A DNA stretch of 64,000 nt. Origin: Fidelibacterota bacterium (GTDB lineage Bacteria > Fidelibacterota > Marinisomatia > Marinisomatales > TCS55). The DNA lies in NCBI GenBank assembly GCA_014382015.1, contig JACNKN010000066.1:1-64000 (forward strand), written 5' to 3'. Below the pieces are notes generated by a model. The model was not told the DNA's origin, did not search any database, and saw only the letters and a program-made list of their open reading frames with translations. The translations under genes and the position numbers were made by a program. Below are positions 1-8,671 of this stretch, piece by piece; position 1 is the first letter of the stretch, and every line of letters begins with the position of its first letter.

Positions 1-2
1 CT

Positions 3-79
3 TGGTGGGCGATGAGGGATTTGAACCCCCGACTTCCTCCTTGTAAGGGAGGCACTCTGACCAGCTGAGTTAATCGCCC
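3..79 (-). tRNA. tRNA-Val (UAC anticodon)
   Basis: Read on the minus strand this folds as a complete cloverleaf. A 7-bp acceptor stem GGGCGAT pairs with ATCGCCC. The anticodon stem CCTCC/GGAGG encloses the loop CTTACAA with anticodon TAC (plus-strand positions 43-45), and a T arm carries TTCAAAT. A genomically encoded CCA follows the discriminator A. TAC reads valine GUA/GUN codons. It lies 18 bp downstream of lon on the same strand and may be co-transcribed with it. Confidence 0.95.
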
Positions 80-97
80 GTAAAACTGACGCGAAAG

Positions 98-2518
98 TTA
101 CGAGTTCTTTTTTGCTTTTGCGGAAGACTTTCCTGATTTTTTTCTACCATTCAACCCCGGGAGTGCAATATCCGTTACATCCATCATTTCCTTCGCAAAA
201 TGAAAATCCAGATCCTTTTTAATATGGTCAGGAATTTCTTCTAAATCCTTTCGATTATGGTCGGGCAAAATAATCGTTTTAATACCAGAGCGATGGGCCG
301 CAGTTACTTTTTCCTTCACACCACCAATTGGCAATACATTTCCACGAAGGGTGATTTCACCCGTCATAGCTACCTTATCTTTAACCGGAATGCCAGTGAG
401 AAGTGAAACGATTGAAGTGAACATACCCACCCCGGCAGAAGGACCATCTTTGGGAATAGCCCCTGCAGGCACATGGACATGAATATCGGTTTTTTCATTA
501 AAATCTTCATCCAGGTTCAGTATATCTGTGTGGGACCGTACATAAGTCATAGCCGCTGTGGCTGATTCTTTCATCACATCTCCCAATTGCCCTGTGAGTG
601 TGAGTCTGCCCTTTCCCTTCATCTTGGACGCTTCAATAAAGAGAATATCACCACCGGCAGCCGTCCAGGCAAGCCCCGTGACCACGCCGGGTTTTGTGGT
701 TCTTTCAGCTAATTCAGAATAAAATCGTGGTGCACCTAAATAATCGGATACTTTCTTTTTATTGACTTTAATTTTTTTGGTATCCTTTTCAATCTTATCT
801 CGGGCAACCTTCCGAAATACATTGGCAATCTCCCGTTCCAGGTTACGCACCCCTGCTTCACGAGTATAGGAATTAATTAATTCTTTTACCCCTGTGTCGT
901 CCAAAGCCACATCTTTTTTAGTCAGGGCATTTTCCTTCATTTGTTTAGGTATTAAATGCTGCTTTGCAATCTGCACTTTTTCATCCTCTATATACCCGGA
1001 AAATTCTATGATTTCCATACGATCTTTCAATGCAGGCGGAATTGGATCCCGATAGTTTGCTGTGGAAATGAACATGACTTTACTTAAGTCAAAATCAACT
1101 TCCAGGTAATGATCCGCAAAAGTACTGTTTTGTTCCGGGTCTAACACTTCCAAAAGCGCCGAGGAAGGGTCCCCGCGAAAATCACTCCCCAGTTTATCAA
1201 TTTCGTCCAGCATAAATACGGGGTTGTTTGTTCCTGCTTTCTTTAAGGATTGAATAATTCGACCGGGTAATGCACCAATATAAGTTCGTCGGTGTCCGCG
1301 AATTTCCGCTTCATCTCTTACACCTCCGAGAGAAATCCGTACAAATTCACGCCCCATAGATCGGGCGATAGATCGACCCAATGATGTCTTTCCAACCCCA
1401 GGAGGACCTGCAAAACAAAGGAGCGGTCCCCGAAGACCACCTTCCGGATCTCTTTGCATTTTTAATGCACGAACAGCTAAATATTCCAAAATTCGTTCTT
1501 TAACTTTTTCCAGACCATAATGATCTTCATCCAATATCGCTTTCGCATCTTTCACATCAATGGTGTCATCAGAAGTTTTAGACCATGGCAATTCTGTGAG
1601 CCAATCCAGATAGGTTCTGGAAACGGTATATTCCGGTGACTGAGATGGAATTTTTGTGAGCCTATCCAGTTCTTTTAATGCCACTTTTTCTGCCTCTTCC
1701 GGCATCTTGGCCTCTTTGATGGCATCTTCAATATCTTTCAATTCAACCTGGGATTCATCTTCACCCAACTCCCGCTTGATGGCCTTCAATTGTTCACGGA
1801 GATAATATTCCCGCTGGGATTTGGCAATTTCATCATGGACTTCAGTTTGAATTTCTTCACCCAACTTAATACGCTGTATTTCTTTGGATAGAATATTAAT
1901 GGCTTTTTCAACGCGCTTTTTTACATTCAATTCTTCTAATACTTCCTGCTTTTCAGGATTGGGGACTGTAAGGAGAGAAACAGTTCGGTCAGCCAATCGG
2001 GATGGTTTCTGAATATTGGATAACATTCCTGTATGTTCTTCACTCAAGTTAGGTGCCACTTGAATCAATTCACTGAAAACCTGGCGCAAGTTATTACCTA
2101 ATGCATCCAGTTCAATATCTTCAGTTGAAACATCGTCAGATAATCGCTGAACAGCAGCGCGATAGTAAGGTTCCTTTTCTTTAAAAGATAAAATCTTCAC
2201 TCGATCAATTCCCTGAACGATAGCAGACTTACTATTATCGGGCATATCAAATACTTTCAATACGACAGCCAGGGTACCAAAGGAATACATCTCCTCCGGT
2301 TTTGGATCTTCAATGGATCCATCTTCCTGAGCCACCACCACAATATGCTTACTCTTCGCCGGTAGTTCATTGATTAGTTTTAATGATTTTTCGCGACCGA
2401 TATAAATCGGGATAACCTGTTGGGGGAATAATACCGTATTCCGCAGGGGCATTACTGGGTAAGATTCACTTTCCTCGACTATATCTTCATTCATTTCTTT
2501 TTCAAATTCGTCGTTCAT
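98..2518 (-). CDS. lon: ATP-dependent protease Lon
   Basis: Lon degrades misfolded and regulatory proteins in the cytoplasm as a homohexameric AAA+ serine protease. The 806-aa length is standard. The order is an N-terminal substrate-binding domain (about 20-210), a coiled-coil linker, the AAA+ module with Walker A GPPGVGKT at 371-378 and Walker B VFMLDEID at 434-441, and the protease domain with catalytic Ser694 in DGPSAGVGM and the matching Lys737. A Lys/Ser-rich tail ends the protein. It is preceded by its own extended -10 promoter and a palindrome, and tRNA-Val lies downstream. No key residue is missing. Confidence 0.98.
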   Translation of the reverse strand: MNDEFEKEMNEDIVEESESYPVMPLRNTVLFPQQVIPIYIGREKSLKLINELPAKSKHIVVVAQEDGSIEDPKPEEMYSFGTLAVVLKVFDMPDNSKSAIVQGIDRVKILSFKEKEPYYRAAVQRLSDDVSTEDIELDALGNNLRQVFSELIQVAPNLSEEHTGMLSNIQKPSRLADRTVSLLTVPNPEKQEVLEELNVKKRVEKAINILSKEIQRIKLGEEIQTEVHDEIAKSQREYYLREQLKAIKRELGEDESQVELKDIEDAIKEAKMPEEAEKVALKELDRLTKIPSQSPEYTVSRTYLDWLTELPWSKTSDDTIDVKDAKAILDEDHYGLEKVKERILEYLAVRALKMQRDPEGGLRGPLLCFAGPPGVGKTSLGRSIARSMGREFVRISLGGVRDEAEIRGHRRTYIGALPGRIIQSLKKAGTNNPVFMLDEIDKLGSDFRGDPSSALLEVLDPEQNSTFADHYLEVDFDLSKVMFISTANYRDPIPPALKDRMEIIEFSGYIEDEKVQIAKQHLIPKQMKENALTKKDVALDDTGVKELINSYTREAGVRNLEREIANVFRKVARDKIEKDTKKIKVNKKKVSDYLGAPRFYSELAERTTKPGVVTGLAWTAAGGDILFIEASKMKGKGRLTLTGQLGDVMKESATAAMTYVRSHTDILNLDEDFNEKTDIHVHVPAGAIPKDGPSAGVGMFTSIVSLLTGIPVKDKVAMTGEITLRGNVLPIGGVKEKVTAAHRSGIKTIILPDHNRKDLEEIPDHIKKDLDFHFAKEMMDVTDIALPGLNGRKKSGKSSAKAKKNS

Positions 2519-2544
2519 AACATTCCTTTTTGTAAGTCCAGCTC

Positions 2545-2566
2545 ATGTTTGTCAAACATTATACCA
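2545..2566 (-). promoter_or_regulatory. lon promoter with palindromic operator candidate
   Basis: On the minus strand TGGTATAAT (2566..2558) is an extended -10 element with a perfect TATAAT. Directly after it, over the expected start point, sits ATGTTTG-T-CAAACAT (2545-2559), a perfect 7-bp inverted repeat around one base. A repressor bound there would block initiation. The promoter is well supported by sequence; the operator role is inferred from symmetry and position. Confidence 0.6.
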
Positions 2567-2631
2567 AAATTATTACTTTGCATTTATGACGTAAAATAAT
2601 TCTTTTCCTTTCAGTTCTCTGCCATATCGGT

Positions 2632-2952
2632 TCACTTTGGCAACAGATGGCAAGATACACAGTTTTCACGCATTTCATGGGGCATCTTTTTTGCTAAAAC
2701 AGGTCCGGAACCAAAATTCATTTCCCGCTCATCTTTATGGCACTTCAAACAGGTGTTTTCATCTATATACTGCATATGCATCACAAAGTTCGATAACCTT
2801 GGCGGTACCTTTCCATCCACAAGTATAAGTGGTGATTCTTCCCCGGAAATTTCAGGTGTTCTTTCGATTCCCTGATCTGCATACACAAACCACACTAAAA
2901 TGATGCCTGCAATCGTCACCAAACTATAAATTAGATTTTTATTTTTAATCAT
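2632..2952 (-). CDS. small membrane-anchored diheme cytochrome c
   Basis: A 106-aa protein with an N-terminal hydrophobic segment (about residues 8-25), which serves as a signal anchor or uncleaved signal, and two heme c sites: CLKCH near residue 73 and CVSCH near residue 99. Histidine- and methionine-containing stretches between them (HMQY, MPHEM) could supply distal heme ligands. It should act as a periplasmic electron carrier. The spacing of the two sites faintly resembles NapB, the small subunit of periplasmic nitrate reductase, but no nap gene is in the window, so I do not assign that role. The start overlaps the lipA stop by 4 bp, so it is the last gene of the lipoate/2-oxoacid dehydrogenase operon. 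Confidence 0.8.
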   Translation of the reverse strand: MIKNKNLIYSLVTIAGIILVWFVYADQGIERTPEISGEESPLILVDGKVPPRLSNFVMHMQYIDENTCLKCHKDEREMNFGSGPVLAKKMPHEMRENCVSCHLLPK

Positions 2953-3827
2953 TTCTTTCCCTTTAATAACCGTGCCTGTTCATCTGCATGATAAGAACTT
3001 CTAACTAATGCGCCTGACTCAACCACGCGAAAGCCCAATTTCAACCCGATTTGTTTATAATTTTCAAATTCCTCAATTTCAACATAACGATAAACAGGAC
3101 TATGTTTCCTGGTTGGTTGCAAATATTGACCGATGGTAAATATTTCAACACCTATATCCGCTACCTCTTTCATCGTTTCAATCACTTCAACTTTTGTTTC
3201 ACCCAAGCCCACCATGATACTTGTTTTAGTTCGTAATCCATAATCGACAGATTGTTTCAAAACATCTAAGCTCCGTGCCCAAATGGACTGGGCACGAACC
3301 TGACGACTGATTCGTTCCACACATTCCACATTGTGAGAAAATATCTCAGGTGCCGCCTCAAATACGGTTTCAAGCGCCGGACCATACCCCTGGAAATCGG
3401 GTGTTAAAACTTCAACGGTACACCCGGGTACATTCTTGTGGATTTGACGAATGGTTTCTGCCCAAATATTTGCACCAAAGTCTCCCTTTAAATCGTCACG
3501 ATCTACTGATGTAATCACTACATGGCGTAGGTTCATTTTTTTCACTGCCATAGCTGTTCGGAATGGTTCCATCTCATCAACCCTTTTCGGATTCCCTGTA
3601 TTCACAGAACAAAACCCACAAGCGCGGGTACAAGTATCACCTAATATCATAATGGTGGCCGTGCCCCTTCCCCAGCATTCATATATATTGGGGCAGCGGG
3701 CTTCTTCGCATACAGTATTCAATTGATTGGTGTGAACCACGTTTTGGACAAATTTATATTCATCATTGGTTCTTAAACGAATTTTTGGTTTACCCACCCA
3801 TTTTCTATTTAAGACAGTTTTCATCAA
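2949..3827 (-). CDS. lipA: lipoyl synthase
   Basis: LipA is a radical SAM enzyme that inserts two sulfurs into protein-bound octanoyl groups, making the lipoyl cofactor needed by the E2 protein encoded just upstream. The family's two cluster-binding motifs are present. Cys40/Cys45/Cys51 hold the auxiliary 4Fe-4S cluster, and Cys66/Cys70/Cys73 (CTRACGFC) hold the SAM cluster. The C-terminal RSSYHA serine ligand is also there. The 292-aa length is normal. Its start overlaps the methyltransferase stop by 4 bp, which indicates translational coupling. With lipB and E2 in the same operon, the cell can make lipoate de novo and attach it to E2. Confidence 0.96.
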   Translation of the reverse strand: MMKTVLNRKWVGKPKIRLRTNDEYKFVQNVVHTNQLNTVCEEARCPNIYECWGRGTATIMILGDTCTRACGFCSVNTGNPKRVDEMEPFRTAMAVKKMNLRHVVITSVDRDDLKGDFGANIWAETIRQIHKNVPGCTVEVLTPDFQGYGPALETVFEAAPEIFSHNVECVERISRQVRAQSIWARSLDVLKQSVDYGLRTKTSIMVGLGETKVEVIETMKEVADIGVEIFTIGQYLQPTRKHSPVYRYVEIEEFENYKQIGLKLGFRVVESGALVRSSYHADEQARLLKGKK

Positions 3828-4648
3828 TTTACTTTCTGAAAAAGGTAAATCATATATCGTTTATACTTTCGGAACTCATCACTTTCAAGCAGGGAAAATT
3901 GTTTCATCTTATTTTCCACTTTTTTACCAAATGCTTTCTTAATCGCCTTTAAAATAAAAGGATAATTCTTTTCCATATAATTGGAAGAAAATTCAACTGT
4001 GGGATAAATAAAGCGTTCCATAAAGGCTTTCGCACCATCAAGGGTCGGCATGGTATTATCCGTTTGGTCATATTCCTTAATAAGCTTAAACCCATATTTA
4101 TCGGCCGTTTCCATATACACTTTTTCATCGTGGGCTGCTTTTATATGCCAATCGCCACTGCCATCATTGTGATGAATAAAATAATCGGATGCCAATAGAT
4201 ATCCCCCATTTCGGATGGTTTTTTGTGCCGTTTTCCACCCCGGTTCGATTTGAATATAACATGCACTTTCACTTTCCAGCACAAGGTCATACTGTTTTAC
4301 AGGTTCAAAATCTTCAAATTTTGACCGATGAAACTTTACTTTACCATTATATTTTTCCGCAAAAACGCCTTCTTGATATTCATCAGGCGACAGTGCTTCT
4401 ACTTCATATCCTTTTGATAAAAGATAGCTGGAATTGCCACCAATTCCCGCCCCTACATCCAGAACTGTTTTGACATCTTCCGGTATAAACGAAACCAGAT
4501 GTTCAATATATCGACCCTGGGCTTTCACCATTTCATTTAATGATAGTTCGGAGATTTTCACTGTATCCGGATGATCCCAAAATCCATAATGGAGATAAGG
4601 GGAGCGGACCGATTCTGAATATAGCTTCAGTACGTGGTCAATAGGCAT
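3824..4648 (-). CDS. class I SAM-dependent methyltransferase, substrate unknown
   Basis: A 274-aa cytosolic protein with the SAM-binding glycine loop VLDVGAGIGG at 62-71 and the expected acidic residue region after it. The N-terminal segment and the C-terminal helical region differ from ubiquinone-type enzymes and look like a small-molecule methyltransferase. The gene sits between E2 and lipA with 1-4 bp overlaps on both sides, so it is made together with the 2-oxoacid dehydrogenase. That context does not reveal the substrate, and I do not recognise a named subfamily. Confidence 0.8.
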   Translation of the reverse strand: MPIDHVLKLYSESVRSPYLHYGFWDHPDTVKISELSLNEMVKAQGRYIEHLVSFIPEDVKTVLDVGAGIGGNSSYLLSKGYEVEALSPDEYQEGVFAEKYNGKVKFHRSKFEDFEPVKQYDLVLESESACYIQIEPGWKTAQKTIRNGGYLLASDYFIHHNDGSGDWHIKAAHDEKVYMETADKYGFKLIKEYDQTDNTMPTLDGAKAFMERFIYPTVEFSSNYMEKNYPFILKAIKKAFGKKVENKMKQFSLLESDEFRKYKRYMIYLFQKVN

Positions 4649-5928
4649 TAGATTAAACTTTCTAAATTCATGCTCTCAAGATTCTGCCTCACATCATCAA
4701 TAAACTGGCTGCCACCAGCACCGTCAACCAAACGATGATCAAATCCCAAAGATAAGTTCATCATACTCTTAATTCCAATCGTGTCTCCAGCATCTGTTTC
4801 AATCACAACCGGCCTTTTCTTGATGGCACCCACACCCAGAATTCCAACATTTGGTTGATTGATAATGGGTGTGCCAAATGTCACATTAAATACACCAAAA
4901 TTGGAAATTGAAAATGTGGATCCTTGAAGTTCATCTGGATTCAATTGTTTATTCCGCGTACGGTTAGCCAAGTCTCTCACTTTTCGGCATAACCCGAGAA
5001 AGTTCAGTTCTTCGCATTTTGAAATAACCGGCACCATCAAACCTTTTTCCACCGCCACCGCCATGCCGATATTAATGTTTTTATGGTATAGAATTGTCGT
5101 TTCCTCTAAGGATGCATTCATTTCTGGAAATCGATTCAAGGCTGTGACACATGCTTGAATAATGAATGGCGTAATGGTTAATGCAAATCCTTCTTTTTTA
5201 TAAAATGCATCTTCATGTTTACTCACATACTGTACAATGGCACTCATATCAACTTCCGACATCACATAAACATGGGTAGCTGTATCAATACTTTTTCGCA
5301 TATGGCCAGCGATTAGTTTACGCATATGATCCATTTCAACCTGTTCCTCTACTCCGGAAAAAACAATCGGTGATTTTTCTATAATCTTACTCGCTTGACT
5401 TTCCTGTAATGGTATTGAACGGGATTCCATATAATTGAGAATATCCACTTTGGTCACCCTGCCGCCCTTGCCGGAACCTGGAATGGCCATCAGTTCTTCA
5501 AGTCCAACATTGTTTTCTGCAGCAATTTTATTAACGACAGGGGTGAAAAATTTCTTCTCCCCCGATTTTGGTTCGAGATTTGGTTGGGGCTGAACCGGCT
5601 TGGGTGTTTCTCTTACCTTCTCTTCTTGCGCCGCCTCCGGCTCCGGTTCTTTTTTGACTGATTGTAATTTTTTCTTTTTTGGTCCATCACCCCCGGAATC
5701 AATCCTGGCAATGACCGTATCTACTTCCAAAACATCGTTGGGCTGGGCCAATATTTCTATCAGGATTCCCGCCGTAGGGCTGGGAATTTCTGAGTCCACT
5801 TTATCTGTTCCGATTTCCAATAGAATTTCATCCAATTCGATTGAATCACCCACATTTTTCCGCCATTCCAGAATCGTCCCTTCTGTAATGGATTCACCCA
5901 TTTTTGGCATTATAACATCTACAATCAT
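4648..5928 (-). CDS. 2-oxoacid dehydrogenase E2 (dihydrolipoamide acyltransferase)
   Basis: E2 is the core acyltransferase of a 2-oxoacid dehydrogenase complex. The 426-aa product has a lipoyl domain with the lipoylated Lys43 in GTDKVDS, a Pro/Glu/Lys-rich linker (about 84-125), an E1/E3-binding domain (about 126-168) and the catalytic domain with His398 and Asp402 in DHRLVDG. I chose the ATG at 5928 because the lipoyl domain begins there (MIVDVIMPKMG) and it overlaps the E1 stop as TGATG. A longer in-frame reading to 6003 only adds residues inside E1. The fused branched-chain-type E1 next door suggests a 2-oxoisovalerate or broad-specificity complex. Confidence 0.93.
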   Translation of the reverse strand: MIVDVIMPKMGESITEGTILEWRKNVGDSIELDEILLEIGTDKVDSEIPSPTAGILIEILAQPNDVLEVDTVIARIDSGGDGPKKKKLQSVKKEPEPEAAQEEKVRETPKPVQPQPNLEPKSGEKKFFTPVVNKIAAENNVGLEELMAIPGSGKGGRVTKVDILNYMESRSIPLQESQASKIIEKSPIVFSGVEEQVEMDHMRKLIAGHMRKSIDTATHVYVMSEVDMSAIVQYVSKHEDAFYKKEGFALTITPFIIQACVTALNRFPEMNASLEETTILYHKNINIGMAVAVEKGLMVPVISKCEELNFLGLCRKVRDLANRTRNKQLNPDELQGSTFSISNFGVFNVTFGTPIINQPNVGILGVGAIKKRPVVIETDAGDTIGIKSMMNLSLGFDHRLVDGAGGSQFIDDVRQNLESMNLESLI

Positions 5929-7934
5929 CAGTACGCCATCAATTCTTTTAATGCTGTTTGAATATTCAGAGTTTGAGGCAGAATTTCTTCTTCCAAAAAC
6001 CAATTAAATGGAACTTGACTATCCCTTGAGCCAACCCGTTTAATGGGTCCATCCAAATCTTCAAAATGTTGATCCGCAATGATCGCGGCAATTTCAGCGC
6101 CAGGTCCATTGGTTAAATTATCCTCATGGACCACCAATACTTTACCCGTTTTTTTAATGGATGCGCTCATGGTTTTTTTATCCAGTGGATTAAGCGTACG
6201 CAGGTCAATAATTTCCACAATACCCGATTCAATACCTTCCTTTTTCACTGCTTCAATGGATTTCTGTACCATAGCACCCCAGGTTAGAATCGTCAAAACA
6301 GATCCTTCCTGAACCACACGTGCCTGGCCAAATGGAAGGATATAATTTTCATCCGGTTCAGGTGTGGCAGCAAACCCTTGCCGGTACAGTCCTTTATGTT
6401 CCAGGAAGAGGACCGGATCATTCATCCGACAAGCGGCCTTTAACAGCCCTTTTGCATCTGCTGCATTGGAAGGATAAGCAATACGGATTCCCGGCATATG
6501 CATAAAATATCCATCAATGGATTGACTGTGGCAAAGTCCGCCATGAATGTAACCACCAATCGGGACTCGGATAACAACCGGACAACTCCACATGTTATTG
6601 GAACGGTATCGCATGGAAGTCAATTCATTTCGGATTTGCATCATGGCTGTCCAGATATAGTCTCCAAATTGAATCTCTGTTACAGGCTTCCAACCGGAAC
6701 AGGCCATACCAATCGCCGTACCCATAATGGATGCTTCTGCCAGGGGTGAATTAAATACACGACTTTTCCCAAACTTATTGGTTAATCCCCGGGTGGCTGT
6801 AAATACGCCTCCCTTTGGATCCGCCACATCTTCACCAAAAATCACCATCTTTTCATTCCGTTCCATCTCTTCAGACAGGGCATGATTAATCGCATCCACC
6901 ATAACAACCTTATCACTAATCTCGTTGAAACTCGTCTCTTCCGGACTCGGATCATGGGAATAGTTAAAATCCAGCGCTGAGGATTTTTTTGGGTGATCCT
7001 GCTGTTCTGCCCACTCCGCTTCTTCATCAACCTGTCTTTTAATTTCTTTGCGAATTTTATCAAATTCTTTTTCCGTAATCATTTTTCCGTTAATACATGC
7101 TTCTTCAAAACGAAGAATTGGATCTCTTTTTTTATCTGTTTTAAGTGCTTCTTCCGATCGATACTTACGCTGATCGTCCGAAGATGAATGAGGTAATAAT
7201 CTCACAACATTGGACACAATGACAGATGGACCTTTTCCCTTCCTGGCCCTTTCCACTGCTTTTTGGAAAGCTAATTCCGTTTCGAAAAAATCTGTTCCAT
7301 CCACATTATACCGGGCCAAATTTTGATAACCGGACACCATGGAATAAACAGAACCACCCGACGTTTGTTCAGAAATATGAACGCTGATTGCATATTCATT
7401 ATCTTCGATATGAAAAATTACCGGCAGTTTTTCCCGACTGGCCCAATTCAATGCTTCATGGAATTCGCCTTGACTGGTCGTCCCCTCTCCTGATGAGACA
7501 TAAACCACTTCTTTTTTCTTTTCCCATATACGGGTTAATGCCGAACCAACCGCTTGTAAATATTGCGTACCTGTGGGGCTCGATTGACTGACGATACGTA
7601 ATGACTTATTGCTAAAATGTTGAGGCAATTGCCGCCCGCCTGAAGTCGGATCATCCTCTCTGGCAAGAAATGCCAGCATGTGATCCTTACTGTCAACACC
7701 CAAACCGATGGTTAAAGCGGCATCCCTGTAATATGGATAAAACCAATCTTCCCCTGGTTTAAAATTGCATGCCGCTGCCAATTGGGCTGCCTCATGACCG
7801 GAACAAGCAATATGAAAAAAAGATTTTCCCTGTCGAATTAAAATCATCATTTTTTCATCCAATTGCCGGGCCAATACCATATTCCGGTAAATAGCTAATA
7901 ATTCTTTTTTCTGGAATCCGTGCAATCTTGCCAT
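5928..7934 (-). CDS. fused alpha-beta E1 of a branched-chain-type 2-oxoacid dehydrogenase
   Basis: A 668-aa thiamin-diphosphate-dependent decarboxylase in which the alpha subunit (about 1-330) and beta subunit (about 342-668) are one polypeptide. The ThDP/Mg motif runs from GEG at 149-151 to Asn179 (EDNEYAIS). The beta half carries the expected GEDVADPKGG and PIGGYIHGG segments. Such fusions are common in Bacteroidetes and relatives. Its start overlaps the lipB stop and its stop overlaps the E2 start by one base. E1 decarboxylates the 2-oxoacid and passes the acyl group to lipoyl-E2. Branched-chain substrate is inferred from family resemblance, since pyruvate cannot be excluded. Confidence 0.9.
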   Translation of the reverse strand: MARLHGFQKKELLAIYRNMVLARQLDEKMMILIRQGKSFFHIACSGHEAAQLAAACNFKPGEDWFYPYYRDAALTIGLGVDSKDHMLAFLAREDDPTSGGRQLPQHFSNKSLRIVSQSSPTGTQYLQAVGSALTRIWEKKKEVVYVSSGEGTTSQGEFHEALNWASREKLPVIFHIEDNEYAISVHISEQTSGGSVYSMVSGYQNLARYNVDGTDFFETELAFQKAVERARKGKGPSVIVSNVVRLLPHSSSDDQRKYRSEEALKTDKKRDPILRFEEACINGKMITEKEFDKIRKEIKRQVDEEAEWAEQQDHPKKSSALDFNYSHDPSPEETSFNEISDKVVMVDAINHALSEEMERNEKMVIFGEDVADPKGGVFTATRGLTNKFGKSRVFNSPLAEASIMGTAIGMACSGWKPVTEIQFGDYIWTAMMQIRNELTSMRYRSNNMWSCPVVIRVPIGGYIHGGLCHSQSIDGYFMHMPGIRIAYPSNAADAKGLLKAACRMNDPVLFLEHKGLYRQGFAATPEPDENYILPFGQARVVQEGSVLTILTWGAMVQKSIEAVKKEGIESGIVEIIDLRTLNPLDKKTMSASIKKTGKVLVVHEDNLTNGPGAEIAAIIADQHFEDLDGPIKRVGSRDSQVPFNWFLEEEILPQTLNIQTALKELMAY

Positions 7935-8581
7935 CAGTTTACCCCCATGGTTTCCACCGATTGAAATGTTCCATTAAACGCCATGATAATTTTTTGTTTT
8001 ACCATTGAAATATCCTGTTTTTCTCCCAATATTTTTTCCATGGATGTGACACCATATTCAAAAATACCACATGGAATTATTCCATCATAATAATGCAAGT
8101 CCGTATTTACATTCAATGCAAATCCGTGCATGGTTACCCAACGGGAAATTCGGACACCCTGGGCACCAATTTTTTCATCACCCACCCATACGCCCGTCAA
8201 CCCATCCTTGACGCCTGCATTAATTCCATATACTTCCAAAACTTCAATAATAATATTTTCTAAAGACCGCATATACCAACTGATACTTTTCTTAAAGTGA
8301 TGAAGATCCAAGATGGGGTAACCGACAATTTGACCTGGACCATGATATGTAATATCGCCCCCTCTTTCAATATTAAACACTTTAGTATTTTTTGGAGCCG
8401 ATTGGAGTAAATGGTTTTTATTCGCATTTTTCCCAAGTGTATATACAGGTTCATGTTCCACTAATAATAATGTATCTGGCTCTTTACCCATTAACACTTT
8501 TTGGTGATAGTCCTTTTGATAATCCCAAGTAGATTGGTAATCCATTTGACCCAGATCTTTAATTTTGATTTGATTTTTCAT
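7934..8581 (-). CDS. lipB: octanoyl-ACP:protein N-octanoyltransferase
   Basis: LipB moves the octanoyl chain from acyl carrier protein to the lipoyl domain of E2, giving the substrate for LipA. The 215-aa protein has the family signature RGGDITYHGPGQ at 73-84, the catalytic Lys137 (DEKIGAQG) and the acyl-accepting Cys171 (IPCGI). It overlaps the E1 start by one base and lies 90 bp downstream of lpd. Length and active-site spacing are normal. Confidence 0.96.
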   Translation of the reverse strand: MKNQIKIKDLGQMDYQSTWDYQKDYHQKVLMGKEPDTLLLVEHEPVYTLGKNANKNHLLQSAPKNTKVFNIERGGDITYHGPGQIVGYPILDLHHFKKSISWYMRSLENIIIEVLEVYGINAGVKDGLTGVWVGDEKIGAQGVRISRWVTMHGFALNVNTDLHYYDGIIPCGIFEYGVTSMEKILGEKQDISMVKQKIIMAFNGTFQSVETMGVN

Positions 8582-8671
8582 GTTTTTAATAAACTTTACG
8601 ACAGTTTCAAGCTTTTTTACCAGCCGTGTGAAGGGTTAAAACTTTCACAAAGATTAATAATCGTCTAAGCA

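Noticed and set aside
2632-2952. NapB (nitrate reductase cytochrome subunit)
   Set aside because: Two CxxCH sites alone are not enough, the flanking signature is weak, and no napA or nap assembly gene is in the window.
5600-6007. Long plus-strand reading frames inside the E1/E2 genes and others like them across the window
   Set aside because: They are antisense shadows of well-supported genes, with no ribosome sites, domains or sensible composition.
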